From contig NZ_BEWG01000041.1 in the NCBI RefSeq assembly GCF_002723835.1, forward strand, positions 1 to 35,832: a stretch of 35,832 nt of DNA, written 5' to 3'. Source of the stretch: Mycobacterium sp. shizuoka-1 (GTDB taxonomy: Bacteria > Actinomycetota > Actinomycetes > Mycobacteriales > Mycobacteriaceae). The position numbers and the translations under genes were made by a program. The notes under the pieces are model-generated. The model did no database searches. It saw nothing but the letters and a program-made list of their open reading frames with translations, and was not told where the DNA came from. Of this stretch, positions 24,952 to 34,200 are shown one piece after another. How positions within the stretch are numbered: position 1 is the stretch's first letter; each line of letters starts with the position of its first letter.

Positions 24952-25947
24952 ATGCGACGGGCCTTGGGGCCATTCCTCACTACAGGAGTGGCACTGGTGG
25001 CGGCCACTGTGGTCGTCGCCAACCCGATCGCGCCCCCATCCCGGGACATGCAGATCTCCACCACGCAGCTGTCCACCAGCCCGGACCTGCTCAGCCCCTC
25101 CGACAAATCCCTGATCAGCGCCCTGACACCGCAGCTGGCGCTGGGTGGGATCGGGCCGGCACTGGCACAGATCCTGGCGGCGTTGGCCGCCGACGCCGAT
25201 CGGATCAGCCGCGAGGTCGCCTCGGCGGCGACCCCCGAGACGCCACTGGACGCTGCCCTGCCCGAGCAAGCCCCCCTGCGGGCCGAGCCCGTGGCCACCG
25301 GATTCGTCGAGTCCACCAACGCTGCCACGCCCACCACCGTCAGCACCGACTTCGCCTCGACGGCGTTCAACTCCGACGTGGTCCAAGCGCTGAACGGGCT
25401 GGTCGCCGACACCTCCTATCTCGGCGGAAAGGTCGTCGAAGCGGCCTACGCGGTGGTGGAAGTGATCATCCGAGTGCCACAGTTCGTGATCACCGCGGCT
25501 CTGGACCTGCTCAAGGGTGACATCGCCGGCGCACTGGACACCGTCAAGGCGGCGATCCAGGCGTTCTTCGGACCCGGGCTGATCCTCCTCGATGGGATCC
25601 GGGACGTCCTCTACGGCCGACAGCCACCGGCGGTGCCACCGCCGACCGCCGCCAAGCGGCTGATCGCGCAGATCACCGGCACCGACGACGACCAGCCCGC
25701 GAGCGGCGGCACCGTGAGCCCGAGCCGAGACGGCAAAGCCCAGTCGGGCCGTAAGCACACCCAGGCGCCGTCGGCTGCCAGCCTGCGACCCACTGGCTCC
25801 ACCTCCAAGGCGGCCACCGCGTCGGACTCCAAGGCCACCACCCCCAAGGCGACCGGCAGCAGCAAACCTGCGACCGGCAGCACCCGGTCCACGGCGGGAT
25901 CGGCCCGCGATCTGAAGCCCGCCGGCGCCGACTCGTCGGCCGACTGA
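24952..25947 (+). CDS. Secreted protein with low-complexity tail, paralogue of the 26056 gene
   Basis: A protein of 331 residues. The N-terminal segment (7-24) looks like a signal peptide. A Thr/Ser/Pro-rich stretch follows, then an amphipathic region (about 141-225: VVQALNGLVADTSYLGGKVV to FFGPGLILLDGIRDVLYG), the linker VPPPTAA (228-234), and a long Ser/Thr/Ala/Lys tail ending TRSTAGSARD-like. The same VPPPTAA linker occurs at 268-274 of the next protein. It has a strong GGAGGGAG ribosome binding site. It may be attached to or cross the cell envelope; relation to actinobacterial outer membrane porin-like families (GjpA type) is only a guess. It is probably induced through the TCTCAGG repeats. 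Confidence 0.8.
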   Translation: MRRALGPFLTTGVALVAATVVVANPIAPPSRDMQISTTQLSTSPDLLSPSDKSLISALTPQLALGGIGPALAQILAALAADADRISREVASAATPETPLDAALPEQAPLRAEPVATGFVESTNAATPTTVSTDFASTAFNSDVVQALNGLVADTSYLGGKVVEAAYAVVEVIIRVPQFVITAALDLLKGDIAGALDTVKAAIQAFFGPGLILLDGIRDVLYGRQPPAVPPPTAAKRLIAQITGTDDDQPASGGTVSPSRDGKAQSGRKHTQAPSAASLRPTGSTSKAATASDSKATTPKATGSSKPATGSTRSTAGSARDLKPAGADSSAD

Positions 25948-25995
25948 CGACGCCTCGCCGAAAATCGATACCGGCGGCGCGGTCAAACCACCCAT

Positions 25996-26020
25996 TTCTC
26001 AGGTTGCTCTCAGGTAGCTT
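25996..26020 (+). promoter_or_regulatory. TCTCAGG repeat promoter of the 26056 gene
   Basis: TTCTCAGG (25996-26003) and CTCTCAGG (26007-26014), 11 bases apart, abut TAGCTT (26015-26020) as -10. Both 8-mers are identical to units at the 24952 promoter, and the repeat-to--10 distance is also identical (zero bases). Confidence 0.65.
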
Positions 26021-26055
26021 TCGCTGGTCGGCACACCTCGGCACAGGAGGACGAA

Positions 26056-27060
26056 ATGTCTACCGCAGTCAGCTCGCTCTATAAGACCGGTATCGCGCTG
26101 GCCGGGGCGGCGGCGATCGCCGCCAGTCCCCTGGTGCCCAGCCAGGACGCCCATCCACCCACCGTGCACCTGCCCGAGGTGCAGCTCGTCGACCTGCCGA
26201 TTCCGGCCCTCGGCGCGATCCCGTACCAGGTCGGGATCAACCTGCTCGGCGACCTCATCGCCGCGGCACCGATCCTGATCGGCAGCACGCAGCAATGCCA
26301 GACCGTTTGCCTGGGACCCAACACCCCCTACCCCGCCCAGACCTACGCCCCATTCACCGGGTGGGGGCTCGTCGGCCTCGGCATGGGTCTGGTGACCAGC
26401 CCCGTGGCGCTGGTGAAAGCACTGCAGTCCGGCTCGGACGTGGGCCAGGCGATCGGCGTGGCACTGCTGGACATCCAGGTACCGATCACCAACACCCTGG
26501 CCCTGCTGCTCGCTCCCCGGCAACCGCTGGGCGGCTTCGCCCTCGACGCGACGCTGCAGCGGGTGGTGACCGCGTCCCGCGACGCTCTCGTCGCCGGCTT
26601 CGACATCGCGGTTCAGGCACTGGTCCAGGGCCCGATCAGCGTGGTCGGCGGTGTGGTCGCCGGGGCGACCGCGTTCGCCGGGACGTTGGCCCAGACCGGC
26701 GATGTCGTGACGGCACTCAATGCGGGCCGGGCGCCGATCCAGCAGTCGGTCACCTATGCCCTCAACGACCTCACCATCAAGATCGACACCGGACGCGCAC
26801 GTGTCTACGCCGACCTCACCGAGGGCCCCGGCGCGACGACCTCACCGATTCCGACGGTTCCGCCGCCGACGGCAGCGGCTGCCCGGGTCAGCAAGGTCGT
26901 CACGTCGGCCAAGGCGGTTCCCGGCACCACCGCTCACGCGACCACCACGGCCGCCGACAACGACACAACCACCACCAGCGGACGCGGCACATCCGCGGCG
27001 GCGAAGAAGGGCGCCGTCGGCGGGTCCAAGCGCACGCACAAGGCGGCCGCAAACGGGTAG
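26056..27060 (+). CDS. Secreted protein with low-complexity tail, paralogue of the 24952 gene
   Basis: A protein of 334 residues. The N-terminal segment (about 9-27) is a signal-peptide-like helix ending AIAASPLVP. The middle has hydrophobic stretches (64-77, 103-122, 132-152, 176-212), a close cysteine pair CQTVC (C81, C85) and a C-terminal helical part. The linker VPPPTAA (268-274) leads into a Thr/Ala/Lys tail ending KRTHKAAANG. AGGAGG precedes the ATG. It lies 108 bases after its paralogue but has its own repeat promoter. Function unknown; envelope or surface location is inferred from the signal peptide and neighbours. It stops two bases before the convergent lpqW. Confidence 0.8.
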   Translation: MSTAVSSLYKTGIALAGAAAIAASPLVPSQDAHPPTVHLPEVQLVDLPIPALGAIPYQVGINLLGDLIAAAPILIGSTQQCQTVCLGPNTPYPAQTYAPFTGWGLVGLGMGLVTSPVALVKALQSGSDVGQAIGVALLDIQVPITNTLALLLAPRQPLGGFALDATLQRVVTASRDALVAGFDIAVQALVQGPISVVGGVVAGATAFAGTLAQTGDVVTALNAGRAPIQQSVTYALNDLTIKIDTGRARVYADLTEGPGATTSPIPTVPPPTAAAARVSKVVTSAKAVPGTTAHATTTAADNDTTTTSGRGTSAAAKKGAVGGSKRTHKAAANG

Positions 27061-27062
27061 GA

Positions 27063-28979
27063 CTACTGGGCGGCCTTCGCCCAGCGGCCCGCGTCGGCGA
27101 CGATGCCGACCGGCACCGCGCCGGACAGGCTCACGTTCTGCACGCTCGGGCCCACCGCGACGATCGTGGTGTCCTGCAGGATCGGCAACACCGTCGACAA
27201 GTTCCACAGCCGGGGTTCGACGAGGTTGATGACGTCGTCGATCTTGGCCGAACCATCAAGGGCCGCATCGATATTGGGCTGAATACTGCGATCGCAGATG
27301 CCGGTGAGGTTCGACGGTGCCTGCACCAGAGCACCGGACTCCGGGGTGAGCGGCGGCGCGGCCGTCGTCGTCGATGCCTGGGTCGGTGTAGTCGGCGACG
27401 CACTGGTCGACGCACTGGTCGACGGGGTCGGCGACGGATCGGCCGATGTGGTGGCCGGTGCCGTCGAGACGGCCGTCGCCTCCAGCGCCGGACACCCGTA
27501 GCGGGAGGCCAGCAGGGTGGCCAGATCCCCGCCCGCCGCGTGCCAGCCGACGATGGCGTCGACTCGGTTGTTGGCCAGCGCATCCCCGTAGAGCACCGGC
27601 GGGTCCAACGCGAGCACAGTCGCGGCGATCCCGACGCTACGCAACTGATCGGCCGCGGTGTTGGCCACCGCCACCGAGGTCGGGTCGTTGGCGGCCACCC
27701 CGATGACCAGCGACAGTGTCTCGCCGTCCTTGCTGACCCGGCCCCGGGTGATCTCCGGCGGGCCCGGCTGCTCGCTGGTGGTGCGCGACCCCGCCGACGG
27801 CGGCGGCTGCACCGGCGACTCGGTCGGGGTGCGGTCGATCTGGAAACCGGCCTGCTCGAGCAACTCCAGTGACCGCTGGCTTCCCAGCGCCGGCGGCGCG
27901 GTGGGCACATACCCAGGATCGCTGGGTGCACGGACCTGGGCCTGGGCCAACGTCACGGTGTTGTCGCTGCCGGCGCCCACCGCGGCGAGCAGGTCCACGT
28001 CGAGCAGTCCCAGGATGGCTTTGCGCACAGCCGGATCCGACAATTTGGGTTCGGCGGCCCGCAGCGTGAGCTGCATGACCCGCGGGGTGACGATGCGCGC
28101 GGTGCGCACATCCGGGATCGCCGACAACTGCGCGAACGCCGCCGCACCGCCGTGCACCTGGGCCACCTGGGTGTCCCCGTTGCGGATGGAATCGGCCAGC
28201 GCGGCGGGCGCGCCGGCGCGACGGAACAGGATCTGGTCGGGATGGGCGGGGGGTCCCCAGAACCGGTCGTTGCGGGCCAACAGGATCTCGTCGCGTTGCG
28301 GATCGATGTTGTCCACCCGGAACTGACCGGCGGTCACCGGCAGCGCGCGGGCCAGCCCGGCCGGGAAGCCGCCCGGCACGTCCTTGACGATGTGGGCCGG
28401 CAACAGGTCGTTGAACAGCTCGCGCCACGCCGGGTAGGGCTGCGAGAACGTGACCACCGCGGTCTTACCGCCCTCGATCGACTGCACGCCGGTGATCAGG
28501 TCATAACCCGCCGGGTCGACGACACCGGGCTCGCTGACCATCTGGCGCCACAGGTACCAGAAATCGTCGGCGGCGATCGGGGCGTTGTCGGTCCAGGACG
28601 CCTCCGGGCGGATCTTGTAGGTGACCGTGAACGGGTCCTGACTGGTCACCTCCGCCGAGACCAGCAGCGTCGGATCCATCTCCCAGCGTGAGCCCGTCGC
28701 GGTGGCCGGGTCGGGCACCGGGCGGAACGAACTGGGCAGGACCAGCGCGCTGATCGCGGCGTTGACCGGCGACTGATCGGAGAGCAGATGCGGATTGAAC
28801 CCGGCGCCGATCGAGTCGATGCCCACGATGATCTGGGTTGCCCGGGGCGGCAGCGGGGCCGGTGAGTCGGAGGTCTCGGTGCTCTGCGGAGCGGGCGGGG
28901 GGCTGACCGTGCACGCCGCCGTGACCAGCCCCGACATCAAGACAGCCAGGACTTGCAGGCTGCGAGGTCTGTCCGGCAC
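27063..28979 (-). CDS. lpqW: LpqW-type lipoprotein, substrate-binding-protein fold
   Basis: About 638 residues from GTG 28979. It has a lipoprotein signal with lipobox VTAAC (Cys at about 23), then an SBP_bac_5-type domain resembling peptide-binding proteins of ABC transporters ([45 protein letters not shown]). A Thr/Ser/Pro-rich low-complexity insertion lies near residues 520-560. In mycobacteria LpqW steers mannolipid flux between PIMs and LM/LAM rather than importing peptides. It follows typA by 37 bases, as Rv1165-Rv1166. An in-frame GTG at 28997 is an alternative start. No transporter permease is nearby. Confidence 0.9.
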   Translation of the reverse strand: MPDRPRSLQVLAVLMSGLVTAACTVSPPPAPQSTETSDSPAPLPPRATQIIVGIDSIGAGFNPHLLSDQSPVNAAISALVLPSSFRPVPDPATATGSRWEMDPTLLVSAEVTSQDPFTVTYKIRPEASWTDNAPIAADDFWYLWRQMVSEPGVVDPAGYDLITGVQSIEGGKTAVVTFSQPYPAWRELFNDLLPAHIVKDVPGGFPAGLARALPVTAGQFRVDNIDPQRDEILLARNDRFWGPPAHPDQILFRRAGAPAALADSIRNGDTQVAQVHGGAAAFAQLSAIPDVRTARIVTPRVMQLTLRAAEPKLSDPAVRKAILGLLDVDLLAAVGAGSDNTVTLAQAQVRAPSDPGYVPTAPPALGSQRSLELLEQAGFQIDRTPTESPVQPPPSAGSRTTSEQPGPPEITRGRVSKDGETLSLVIGVAANDPTSVAVANTAADQLRSVGIAATVLALDPPVLYGDALANNRVDAIVGWHAAGGDLATLLASRYGCPALEATAVSTAPATTSADPSPTPSTSASTSASPTTPTQASTTTAAPPLTPESGALVQAPSNLTGICDRSIQPNIDAALDGSAKIDDVINLVEPRLWNLSTVLPILQDTTIVAVGPSVQNVSLSGAVPVGIVADAGRWAKAAQ

Positions 28980-29016
28980 GCCCCTCAGCGTATCCACCCG
29001 CCTCGCGGCACCCCGA

Positions 29017-30915
29017 TCAGCTGCGGGCCTTGGCCCGGGACCGGGCCCTGGCGCGGCTCGTCGCATCCAGCTCGACCTTGCGCACCCGCACGATCTCCGG
29101 CGTGACCTCCACGCACTCGTCCTCTGCGCAGAACTCCATGGCCTGCTCCAGGTCGAGTTCCAGCGGCCGGGCCAGCGTCTCCATCACGTCGGCGGTGGAC
29201 GACCGCATGTTGGTCAGCTTCTTCTCGCGGGTGATGTTGATGTCGAGGTCCTCGGCGCGCGGGTTGATCCCGACGACCTGGCCCTCGTAGGTGTCCTGCC
29301 CGGGCTCGACGAAGAACTGGCCGCGGTCGGCCAGCTGGATCATCGCGAACGGAGTGATCTGGCCGGTGCGGTCACTCACCAGCGAGCCGGTGTGCCGGGC
29401 GCGGATCTCCCCCGCCCACGGCCGGTAGCCGTCGAACACCGCGTTGGCGATGCCGGTGCCGCGGGTCAGCGTCAGGAAATCGGTGCGGAAGCCGATCAGT
29501 CCGCGGCTGGGCACGATGAAGTCCATCCGCACCCACCCGGCCGCGTGGTTGGTCATCTCCTCCATGCGCCCCTTGCGGGCGGCCATCAGCTGGGTGATGG
29601 CGCCGACGAACTCGTCCGGGCAGTCGATCGTCATGGCTTCGAAGGGCTCGTGCAGCTTGCCGTCGACGGTCCGGGTGACCACCTGCGGCTTGCCGACGGT
29701 GAGCTCGAAGCCCTCCCGGCGCATCTGCTCGACCAGCACGGCCAGGGCCAGTTCGCCACGGCCCTGCACCTCCCAGGCATCCGGGCGGCCGATGTCGACG
29801 ACCTTGATCGAGACATTACCGACCAGCTCGGAATCCAAGCGGGACTTGACCATTCGCGCCGTCAGCTTGTGGCCGGACACCTTGCCCGCCAGCGGCGAGG
29901 TGTTGGTGCCGATGGTCACCGAGATGGCCGGCTCGTCGACGGTGATCCGGGGTAGGGCATGCGCGTGGTCGGGGTCGGCCAGCGTGTCGCCGATCATGAT
30001 GTCGGGGATCCCGGCGACCGCGACGATGTCACCGGCGACGGCCTCGTCGGTGGCGGTGCGCTCGACGCCGACGGTGACCAGCAGCTCGGTGATCTTGGCG
30101 GTCGTGATCACCGGGTGCCCGTCGACCTCGCGCATCCAGGCCACCTGCTGGCCCTTGCGGATCCGGCCCTTGTAGATGCGGATCAGGGCGAGGCGGCCCA
30201 GGAACGCCGAGGCGTCCAGGTTGGTCACCAGGGCCTGCAACGGGGCCTCGGGATCGCCCTGCGGCGGCGGGATGTGCTCGAGCAGCACGTCGAACAGCGG
30301 GTCCAGATTCTCCCCGTCCGGGTTCTCGCCGTTGGCGGGCTCGGTGGTGCTGGCGATGCCGGCTCGACCCGAGGCGTACAGCGTCGGCAGGTCCAGCGCC
30401 TTCTCTGCGGCGGCCTGCGCCTCCTCGTCGAGATCGGAGGCGACATCGAGCAGCAGGTCGTGACTTTCGGAGACCACCTCGGAGATCCGGGCGTCCGGGC
30501 GGTCGGTCTTGTTCACCACCAGGATCACCGGCAGGTGCGCGGCCAGCGCCTTGCGCAGCACGAACCGGGTCTGCGGCAGCGGGCCTTCGGAGGCGTCGAC
30601 CAGCAACAGCACCCCGTCGACCATGGACAGCCCGCGTTCCACCTCGCCGCCGAAGTCAGCGTGGCCGGGGGTGTCTATGACGTTGATCACCGTCATCGAA
30701 CCGTCGGGGTGGTGACGGTGCACGGCGGTGTTCTTCGCCAGGATCGTGATGCCTTTTTCCTTCTCCAGGTCACCGGAGTCCATCAGGCGTTCGATCGCGT
30801 CGTCACCGCGGTGGGTCAGTGCGCCGGACTGCCGCAACATGGCGTCTACCAGCGTGGTCTTGCCGTGGTCGACGTGCGCCACGATGGCGACATTGCGGAA
30901 ATCCTGGTTGTTCAC
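29017..30915 (-). CDS. typA: Translational GTPase TypA/BipA
   Basis: A ribosome-associated GTPase of 632 residues. G motifs: AHVDHGKT (13-20), [11 protein letters not shown] (81-91) and NKTD (135-138). Beta-barrel and EF-G-like domains follow, then the BipA C-terminal domain ([33 protein letters not shown]) and a basic Arg/Ala/Lys tail. BipA acts in ribosome assembly and stress or cold growth. GTG 30915 overlaps the stop of the upstream membrane gene by four bases (GTGA). The frame is open upstream to 31566 but this is a shadow of that gene. Confidence 0.96.
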   Translation of the reverse strand: MNNQDFRNVAIVAHVDHGKTTLVDAMLRQSGALTHRGDDAIERLMDSGDLEKEKGITILAKNTAVHRHHPDGSMTVINVIDTPGHADFGGEVERGLSMVDGVLLLVDASEGPLPQTRFVLRKALAAHLPVILVVNKTDRPDARISEVVSESHDLLLDVASDLDEEAQAAAEKALDLPTLYASGRAGIASTTEPANGENPDGENLDPLFDVLLEHIPPPQGDPEAPLQALVTNLDASAFLGRLALIRIYKGRIRKGQQVAWMREVDGHPVITTAKITELLVTVGVERTATDEAVAGDIVAVAGIPDIMIGDTLADPDHAHALPRITVDEPAISVTIGTNTSPLAGKVSGHKLTARMVKSRLDSELVGNVSIKVVDIGRPDAWEVQGRGELALAVLVEQMRREGFELTVGKPQVVTRTVDGKLHEPFEAMTIDCPDEFVGAITQLMAARKGRMEEMTNHAAGWVRMDFIVPSRGLIGFRTDFLTLTRGTGIANAVFDGYRPWAGEIRARHTGSLVSDRTGQITPFAMIQLADRGQFFVEPGQDTYEGQVVGINPRAEDLDINITREKKLTNMRSSTADVMETLARPLELDLEQAMEFCAEDECVEVTPEIVRVRKVELDATSRARARSRAKARS

Positions 30916-31538
30916 GGCCCTGATTCTGGCAGCGCAGGTGCTCTTTTGCGAAAACGAGGAAGGACGAGCAGGGCCGCGGCAAGGAAACAGAGCGCCCCGA
31001 GGAAGGTACCGAGGTTCGCCAGCAGAGCATCCTCGGTGACCCCGGTGCGCCGCACGAACGCCCCCACCGCCGAGACGCCGAAGGCGATCGACCCGATCAT
31101 GTTGATCCACTCCGCCTGCCAGTCCCGGGAGTCCATGGCGATCAGACCCACCGCGATCGTCGCGGCGAGCACCCCCAGCGCCGCACTCACCAGAAACGCC
31201 ACCGACCCCAGGGCATCCGGGGTCCACACGTAGTGCCGGCGCACCTCGGTGGTGTGCGCCCAGACCGCGGCGCCGGTGCTGACGTTGAACAGGATGGTCC
31301 CGATGAATTGGATTGCCGCCGAGAGCCATTCCAGCTTCGGCGGCGGTCCCGACAGCATCAGCTGCAGCCCGGCCGCGGTGGTGAAAAACCAGGACCCGGC
31401 GAAGCACAGCCAGTTGGTGGCGCCGGCCCCGGCGACGGCCGAGAAGCCGGGCAGCGTCGCGAGCGCGAAGAAGGACGACCCGACGGCGAACAGCCAGCAC
31501 TGCCGCGACAAGGTCGCCAGTGTCCGCACACCCGGCAT
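30912..31538 (-). CDS. Multi-helix membrane protein, YrhK-like
   Basis: About 208 residues (212 from TTG 31550). It has six or so hydrophobic helices with conserved-looking blocks ATNWLCFAGSWFFTTAAGLQ, EWLSAAIQFIGTILFNVSTG and DSRDWQAEWINMIGSIAFGV. These recall the YrhK-family membrane proteins of actinobacteria, which have no known function; the assignment is from memory. It overlaps typA by four bases, so it is cotranscribed and coupled. ATG 31538 has only a weak GGA upstream; the start is uncertain. Confidence 0.7.
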   Translation of the reverse strand: MPGVRTLATLSRQCWLFAVGSSFFALATLPGFSAVAGAGATNWLCFAGSWFFTTAAGLQLMLSGPPPKLEWLSAAIQFIGTILFNVSTGAAVWAHTTEVRRHYVWTPDALGSVAFLVSAALGVLAATIAVGLIAMDSRDWQAEWINMIGSIAFGVSAVGAFVRRTGVTEDALLANLGTFLGALCFLAAALLVLPRFRKRAPALPESGP

Positions 31539-31610
31539 TCCAGCAGGCAATCCACATCGGATGCAAACCCCGCGGAGTTAGCCTGAATTTGCGTCAGATG
31601 GAGGTTCGAC

Positions 31611-31883
31611 ATGACGGTCTATGAGGTGCTCACCATCGCGCTCATCGTTGTCCTGGGGACCGCCGCGACCGCGGCGATCTACCTGGGCCTGCTCAATTGG
31701 ATCGGCGGGGCGTACATCGTGCGCTGCGCGGGCTGTCGGCACCTGACGGTGTCGTCGGATCGCCGGCAGCCGCAGTCGTGTGCGCACTGCCGTCATCCGG
31801 TGCTGCTGCATCCGGTGCACGCCGCCCATCACCCGCGGCAATTCGCCGACGTGCGGGTGGTGCGCGACCAGCTGAAGTACTAG
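31611..31883 (+). CDS. Small membrane protein with zinc-ribbon-like CxxC pairs
   Basis: A protein of 90 residues with one membrane helix at about 5-30 and then a short domain with CAGC and CAHC, a four-cysteine set able to bind zinc. A His-rich stretch (HPVHAAHHPRQF) follows. GGAGG lies eight bases before ATG 31611. The stop shares the palindrome CTAG (31880-31883) with the stop of the convergent gene. No family recognised; Zn binding is inference. It has no operon partner on its strand. Confidence 0.7.
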   Translation: MTVYEVLTIALIVVLGTAATAAIYLGLLNWIGGAYIVRCAGCRHLTVSSDRRQPQSCAHCRHPVLLHPVHAAHHPRQFADVRVVRDQLKY

Positions 31884-32956
31884 GGGTAGGACAGCAGCAA
31901 CAGGACGCGCCCGCCCGGCGGCGGCGCGGCGAAGGCGTCCGGGTCGAATCCGTAGTAGCGGCGTTGGTCGGCGGTGATCTCGTCGATCACCTTGCCGGTG
32001 GCGCGCAGTTCACCGCTGCCGGTGCGCGCCATGACGCCGCGAAAGTCGGCCACCGACATCGACTCCGCGAGCAGCAGCGCCTGCCCGCCGTCGGCGAGGT
32101 CGACCAGGATCCCGGCGCCGGCGTAGTTGTTGCCGCCGCGGCCGGTGCCGCGCGGAGCCCAGTACACCGGCTCGGAGGCGGGCCTGCCCTGCACGCGCCG
32201 GTACTCGCCGGCGTGCCCGATGTCGGCGACGGTGGCCTCAGGCAGGTGCGCGATCGTGCGTTTCTCGGCGATCCACATCCAGGCCAGCGGGATGCACACG
32301 ATGGCATACATCAGCACCACCAGCATCAGTACCGGCTTCCAGGCGATCTCCCAGGCCAGCCTGCGCGGCGACACCGCCAGCCCGGCCAGCTGGTCGTCGA
32401 GCTGTGCGCGGCCGAATCGGAAGACGTACCAGGCCAATACCCGTGCGGCCGCCATCGCACCGAGAATCGCCAGCCCGACGATGCCGGTGATGCGCCAATA
32501 GAAGGTGCTGTCGCCCTGGTTGGTGGTCGCCGCCAGCATGACCGCCGGGATCGGTGCGGTGATCAGCAGGAGCAGCGCATACGACGGATGGCTGCTCAGG
32601 TAGAGGTAGGTGACCCGGGCCCGGTTGTTGGCCCCGAAGACGGTGAAATCGCCGATGTCGACTTTGACCACCGGCGCCCAGGTGCCCTCCACGATCCGCG
32701 GTCTGACCAGTCCGCGGACGAAGAAGAACCCGGCGATCAGGGCGACCACGAGGGCACCCCAGAATGTGCCGCCCAGCGACTCGCCGGTGCCCGGCACCCC
32801 GAACGCCCCGTGGATGTCGATGACCTTGCCGATGAAGAAGGCCAGCGGGAGCGCGAAAAACAGTTCTAGGAGCCAGATTTGGATCAGCTGCGGTATCCGC
32901 GACCCGATTCGGTCGAAGGCCAGCACCCGTTGCCAGACGAACCGGAGCGCACCCAC
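31880..32956 (-). CDS. Multi-pass membrane protein, unknown function
   Basis: A protein of 358 residues with hydrophobic helices at about 25-45, 65-83, 125-145, 152-172 and 212-235, followed by a soluble C-terminal domain of about 120 residues (YRRVQGRPASEPVYWAPRG and on) that ends right after a Leu-rich strand. No catalytic motif is visible. It starts ten bases after the P450 stop on the same strand; GAGG of its ribosome binding site overlaps the P450 stop codon, so the two are probably cotranscribed. No known family can be given. Confidence 0.75.
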   Translation of the reverse strand: MGALRFVWQRVLAFDRIGSRIPQLIQIWLLELFFALPLAFFIGKVIDIHGAFGVPGTGESLGGTFWGALVVALIAGFFFVRGLVRPRIVEGTWAPVVKVDIGDFTVFGANNRARVTYLYLSSHPSYALLLLITAPIPAVMLAATTNQGDSTFYWRITGIVGLAILGAMAAARVLAWYVFRFGRAQLDDQLAGLAVSPRRLAWEIAWKPVLMLVVLMYAIVCIPLAWMWIAEKRTIAHLPEATVADIGHAGEYRRVQGRPASEPVYWAPRGTGRGGNNYAGAGILVDLADGGQALLLAESMSVADFRGVMARTGSGELRATGKVIDEITADQRRYYGFDPDAFAAPPPGGRVLLLLSYP

Positions 32957-32966
32957 TGCTCGATCC

Positions 32967-34166
32967 TCAACCGGAAGTCGGTGCGGTCGGGCTGAATTCG
33001 ACGGGCATGGCCTCCAACCCGCTGACGAAATTTGCCGGCCGCAGCGGCAGGTGCGCGCCCTCGACCAGGCGCAGATCGGGCAGCCGGTGCAGAACGCGTT
33101 GCGTCATGGTCGTCAGTTCCAGGCGGGCCAACTGGTTTCCCAGACAGAAGTGGGTGCCGAAGCCGAACGTGACGTGATTGTTGGGATTGCGGTCGATGCG
33201 GAACATATCGGGGTCACCGAAGACCGTCTCGTCGAAATTCGCCGACTCGAACAGCAGCATGATCTTCTCCCCCGCCACCAGCTCGGTGCCGTGAAAGTCG
33301 GTGTCCGCGGTCAGGGTTCGGCACATGTTCTTGATCGGCGAGGTCCACCGCAGCATCTCTTCGACTGCGCCGGGCAGCAGGTCGGCGTCGCCGCGCACCG
33401 CGTCCCACTGGTCGCGGTGGCGGGACAGTTCGGCGGTGCCCCCGGACAGGGTGTGCCGGGTGGTCTCGTCGCCGCCGATGAGGATCAGCAGGGTCTCGGA
33501 GATGATCTGTTCGTCGGTGAGCTTCTCGCCGTCGACCTCGGCGTCGATGAGCACGCTGACCAGGTCGTCGGTGGGCTCGCGGCGGCGCTTCTCGATCGTG
33601 GCCGCCATGAACTCGTTGTAGGCCAGCAGCGCGTTGACCGACGCCGCCAGGATCTCCTCGGACGCCGTGGAACTCAACGCCACCACCAGATCGTCCGACC
33701 AGGCCAGCAAGGTGGCACGATCCTGGGGTGCCACCCCGAGCATGTCCCCGATGACGGCCATCGGCAGCGGCGCGGCGAGGTCGCGGACGAAATCGCACTC
33801 GCCGCGCTCACACACCGCGTCGATCAGCACATCGCAGAGCGCCTCGATCGACTCCGTCTTGTCCTTGACCCGCTTGCGGGTGAAGCCGGCGTTGACCAGT
33901 TTGCGCCGCAGCAGATGCGCGGGATCGTCCATGTCGATCATGTGCGGCAGCGGCGGCGTGGTCGGGCGGATACCGCCGGCGTTGGAGAACAATTCGGGCT
34001 GGCGCTCGGCGTCGATCACCGCCCGGTAGGTGGCGGCGGCCGCCAGACCGTTGCGGTCCCGGAAGACCGGCTGGTGTTCGCGCATCCAGCGGTAGGCGTC
34101 ACGCGCCTCGCCGCCGGCGTAGAACCGGCCGTCGGTGAGATCGATGCCGGTGACGTCCGTGAGCAC
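32967..34166 (-). CDS. cyp142: Cytochrome P450, CYP142-like (steroid C26/27 side-chain oxidation)
   Basis: A P450 of 399 residues from GTG 34166. It has I-helix GGDETT (231-236), ExxR (E270, R273) and the heme loop FGFGTHFCLGN with thiolate C341. Long blocks (FRDRNGLAAA, ELFSNAGGIRP, MIDMDDPAHLLRRKLVNAGF, FESANFDE) match M. tuberculosis CYP142 as I remember it; that enzyme oxidises the cholesterol side chain to the C26/27 alcohol and acid. Redox partners would be a ferredoxin and reductase, none adjacent. No other steroid gene is in this window. TATGAT (34178-34173) ends six bases before the GTG, predicting a leaderless mRNA. The family call is strong; the exact subfamily is from memory. Confidence 0.9.
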   Translation of the reverse strand: MLTDVTGIDLTDGRFYAGGEARDAYRWMREHQPVFRDRNGLAAAATYRAVIDAERQPELFSNAGGIRPTTPPLPHMIDMDDPAHLLRRKLVNAGFTRKRVKDKTESIEALCDVLIDAVCERGECDFVRDLAAPLPMAVIGDMLGVAPQDRATLLAWSDDLVVALSSTASEEILAASVNALLAYNEFMAATIEKRRREPTDDLVSVLIDAEVDGEKLTDEQIISETLLILIGGDETTRHTLSGGTAELSRHRDQWDAVRGDADLLPGAVEEMLRWTSPIKNMCRTLTADTDFHGTELVAGEKIMLLFESANFDETVFGDPDMFRIDRNPNNHVTFGFGTHFCLGNQLARLELTTMTQRVLHRLPDLRLVEGAHLPLRPANFVSGLEAMPVEFSPTAPTSG

Positions 34167-34172
34167 GCCCAG

Positions 34173-34200
34173 ATCATAGGGCGAGCGGCTCACGCCCCAA
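34173..34200 (-). promoter_or_regulatory. Promoter of the cyp142-like gene inside the end of mutT2
   Basis: TTGGGG (34200-34195), a 16-base spacer, and TATGAT (34178-34173), six bases before GTG 34166. The -35 lies within mutT2 coding sequence. A leaderless start is predicted. Confidence 0.5.

Noticed and set aside
29959..31233. 424-codon plus-strand frame over typA
   Set aside because: Antisense to the GTPase motifs of typA; no supporting start or domain.
29017..31566. 849-codon version of TypA starting at 31566
   Set aside because: The extra 217 codons are a shadow of the overlapping membrane protein gene; GTG 30915 gives the normal family N-terminus [13 protein letters not shown].
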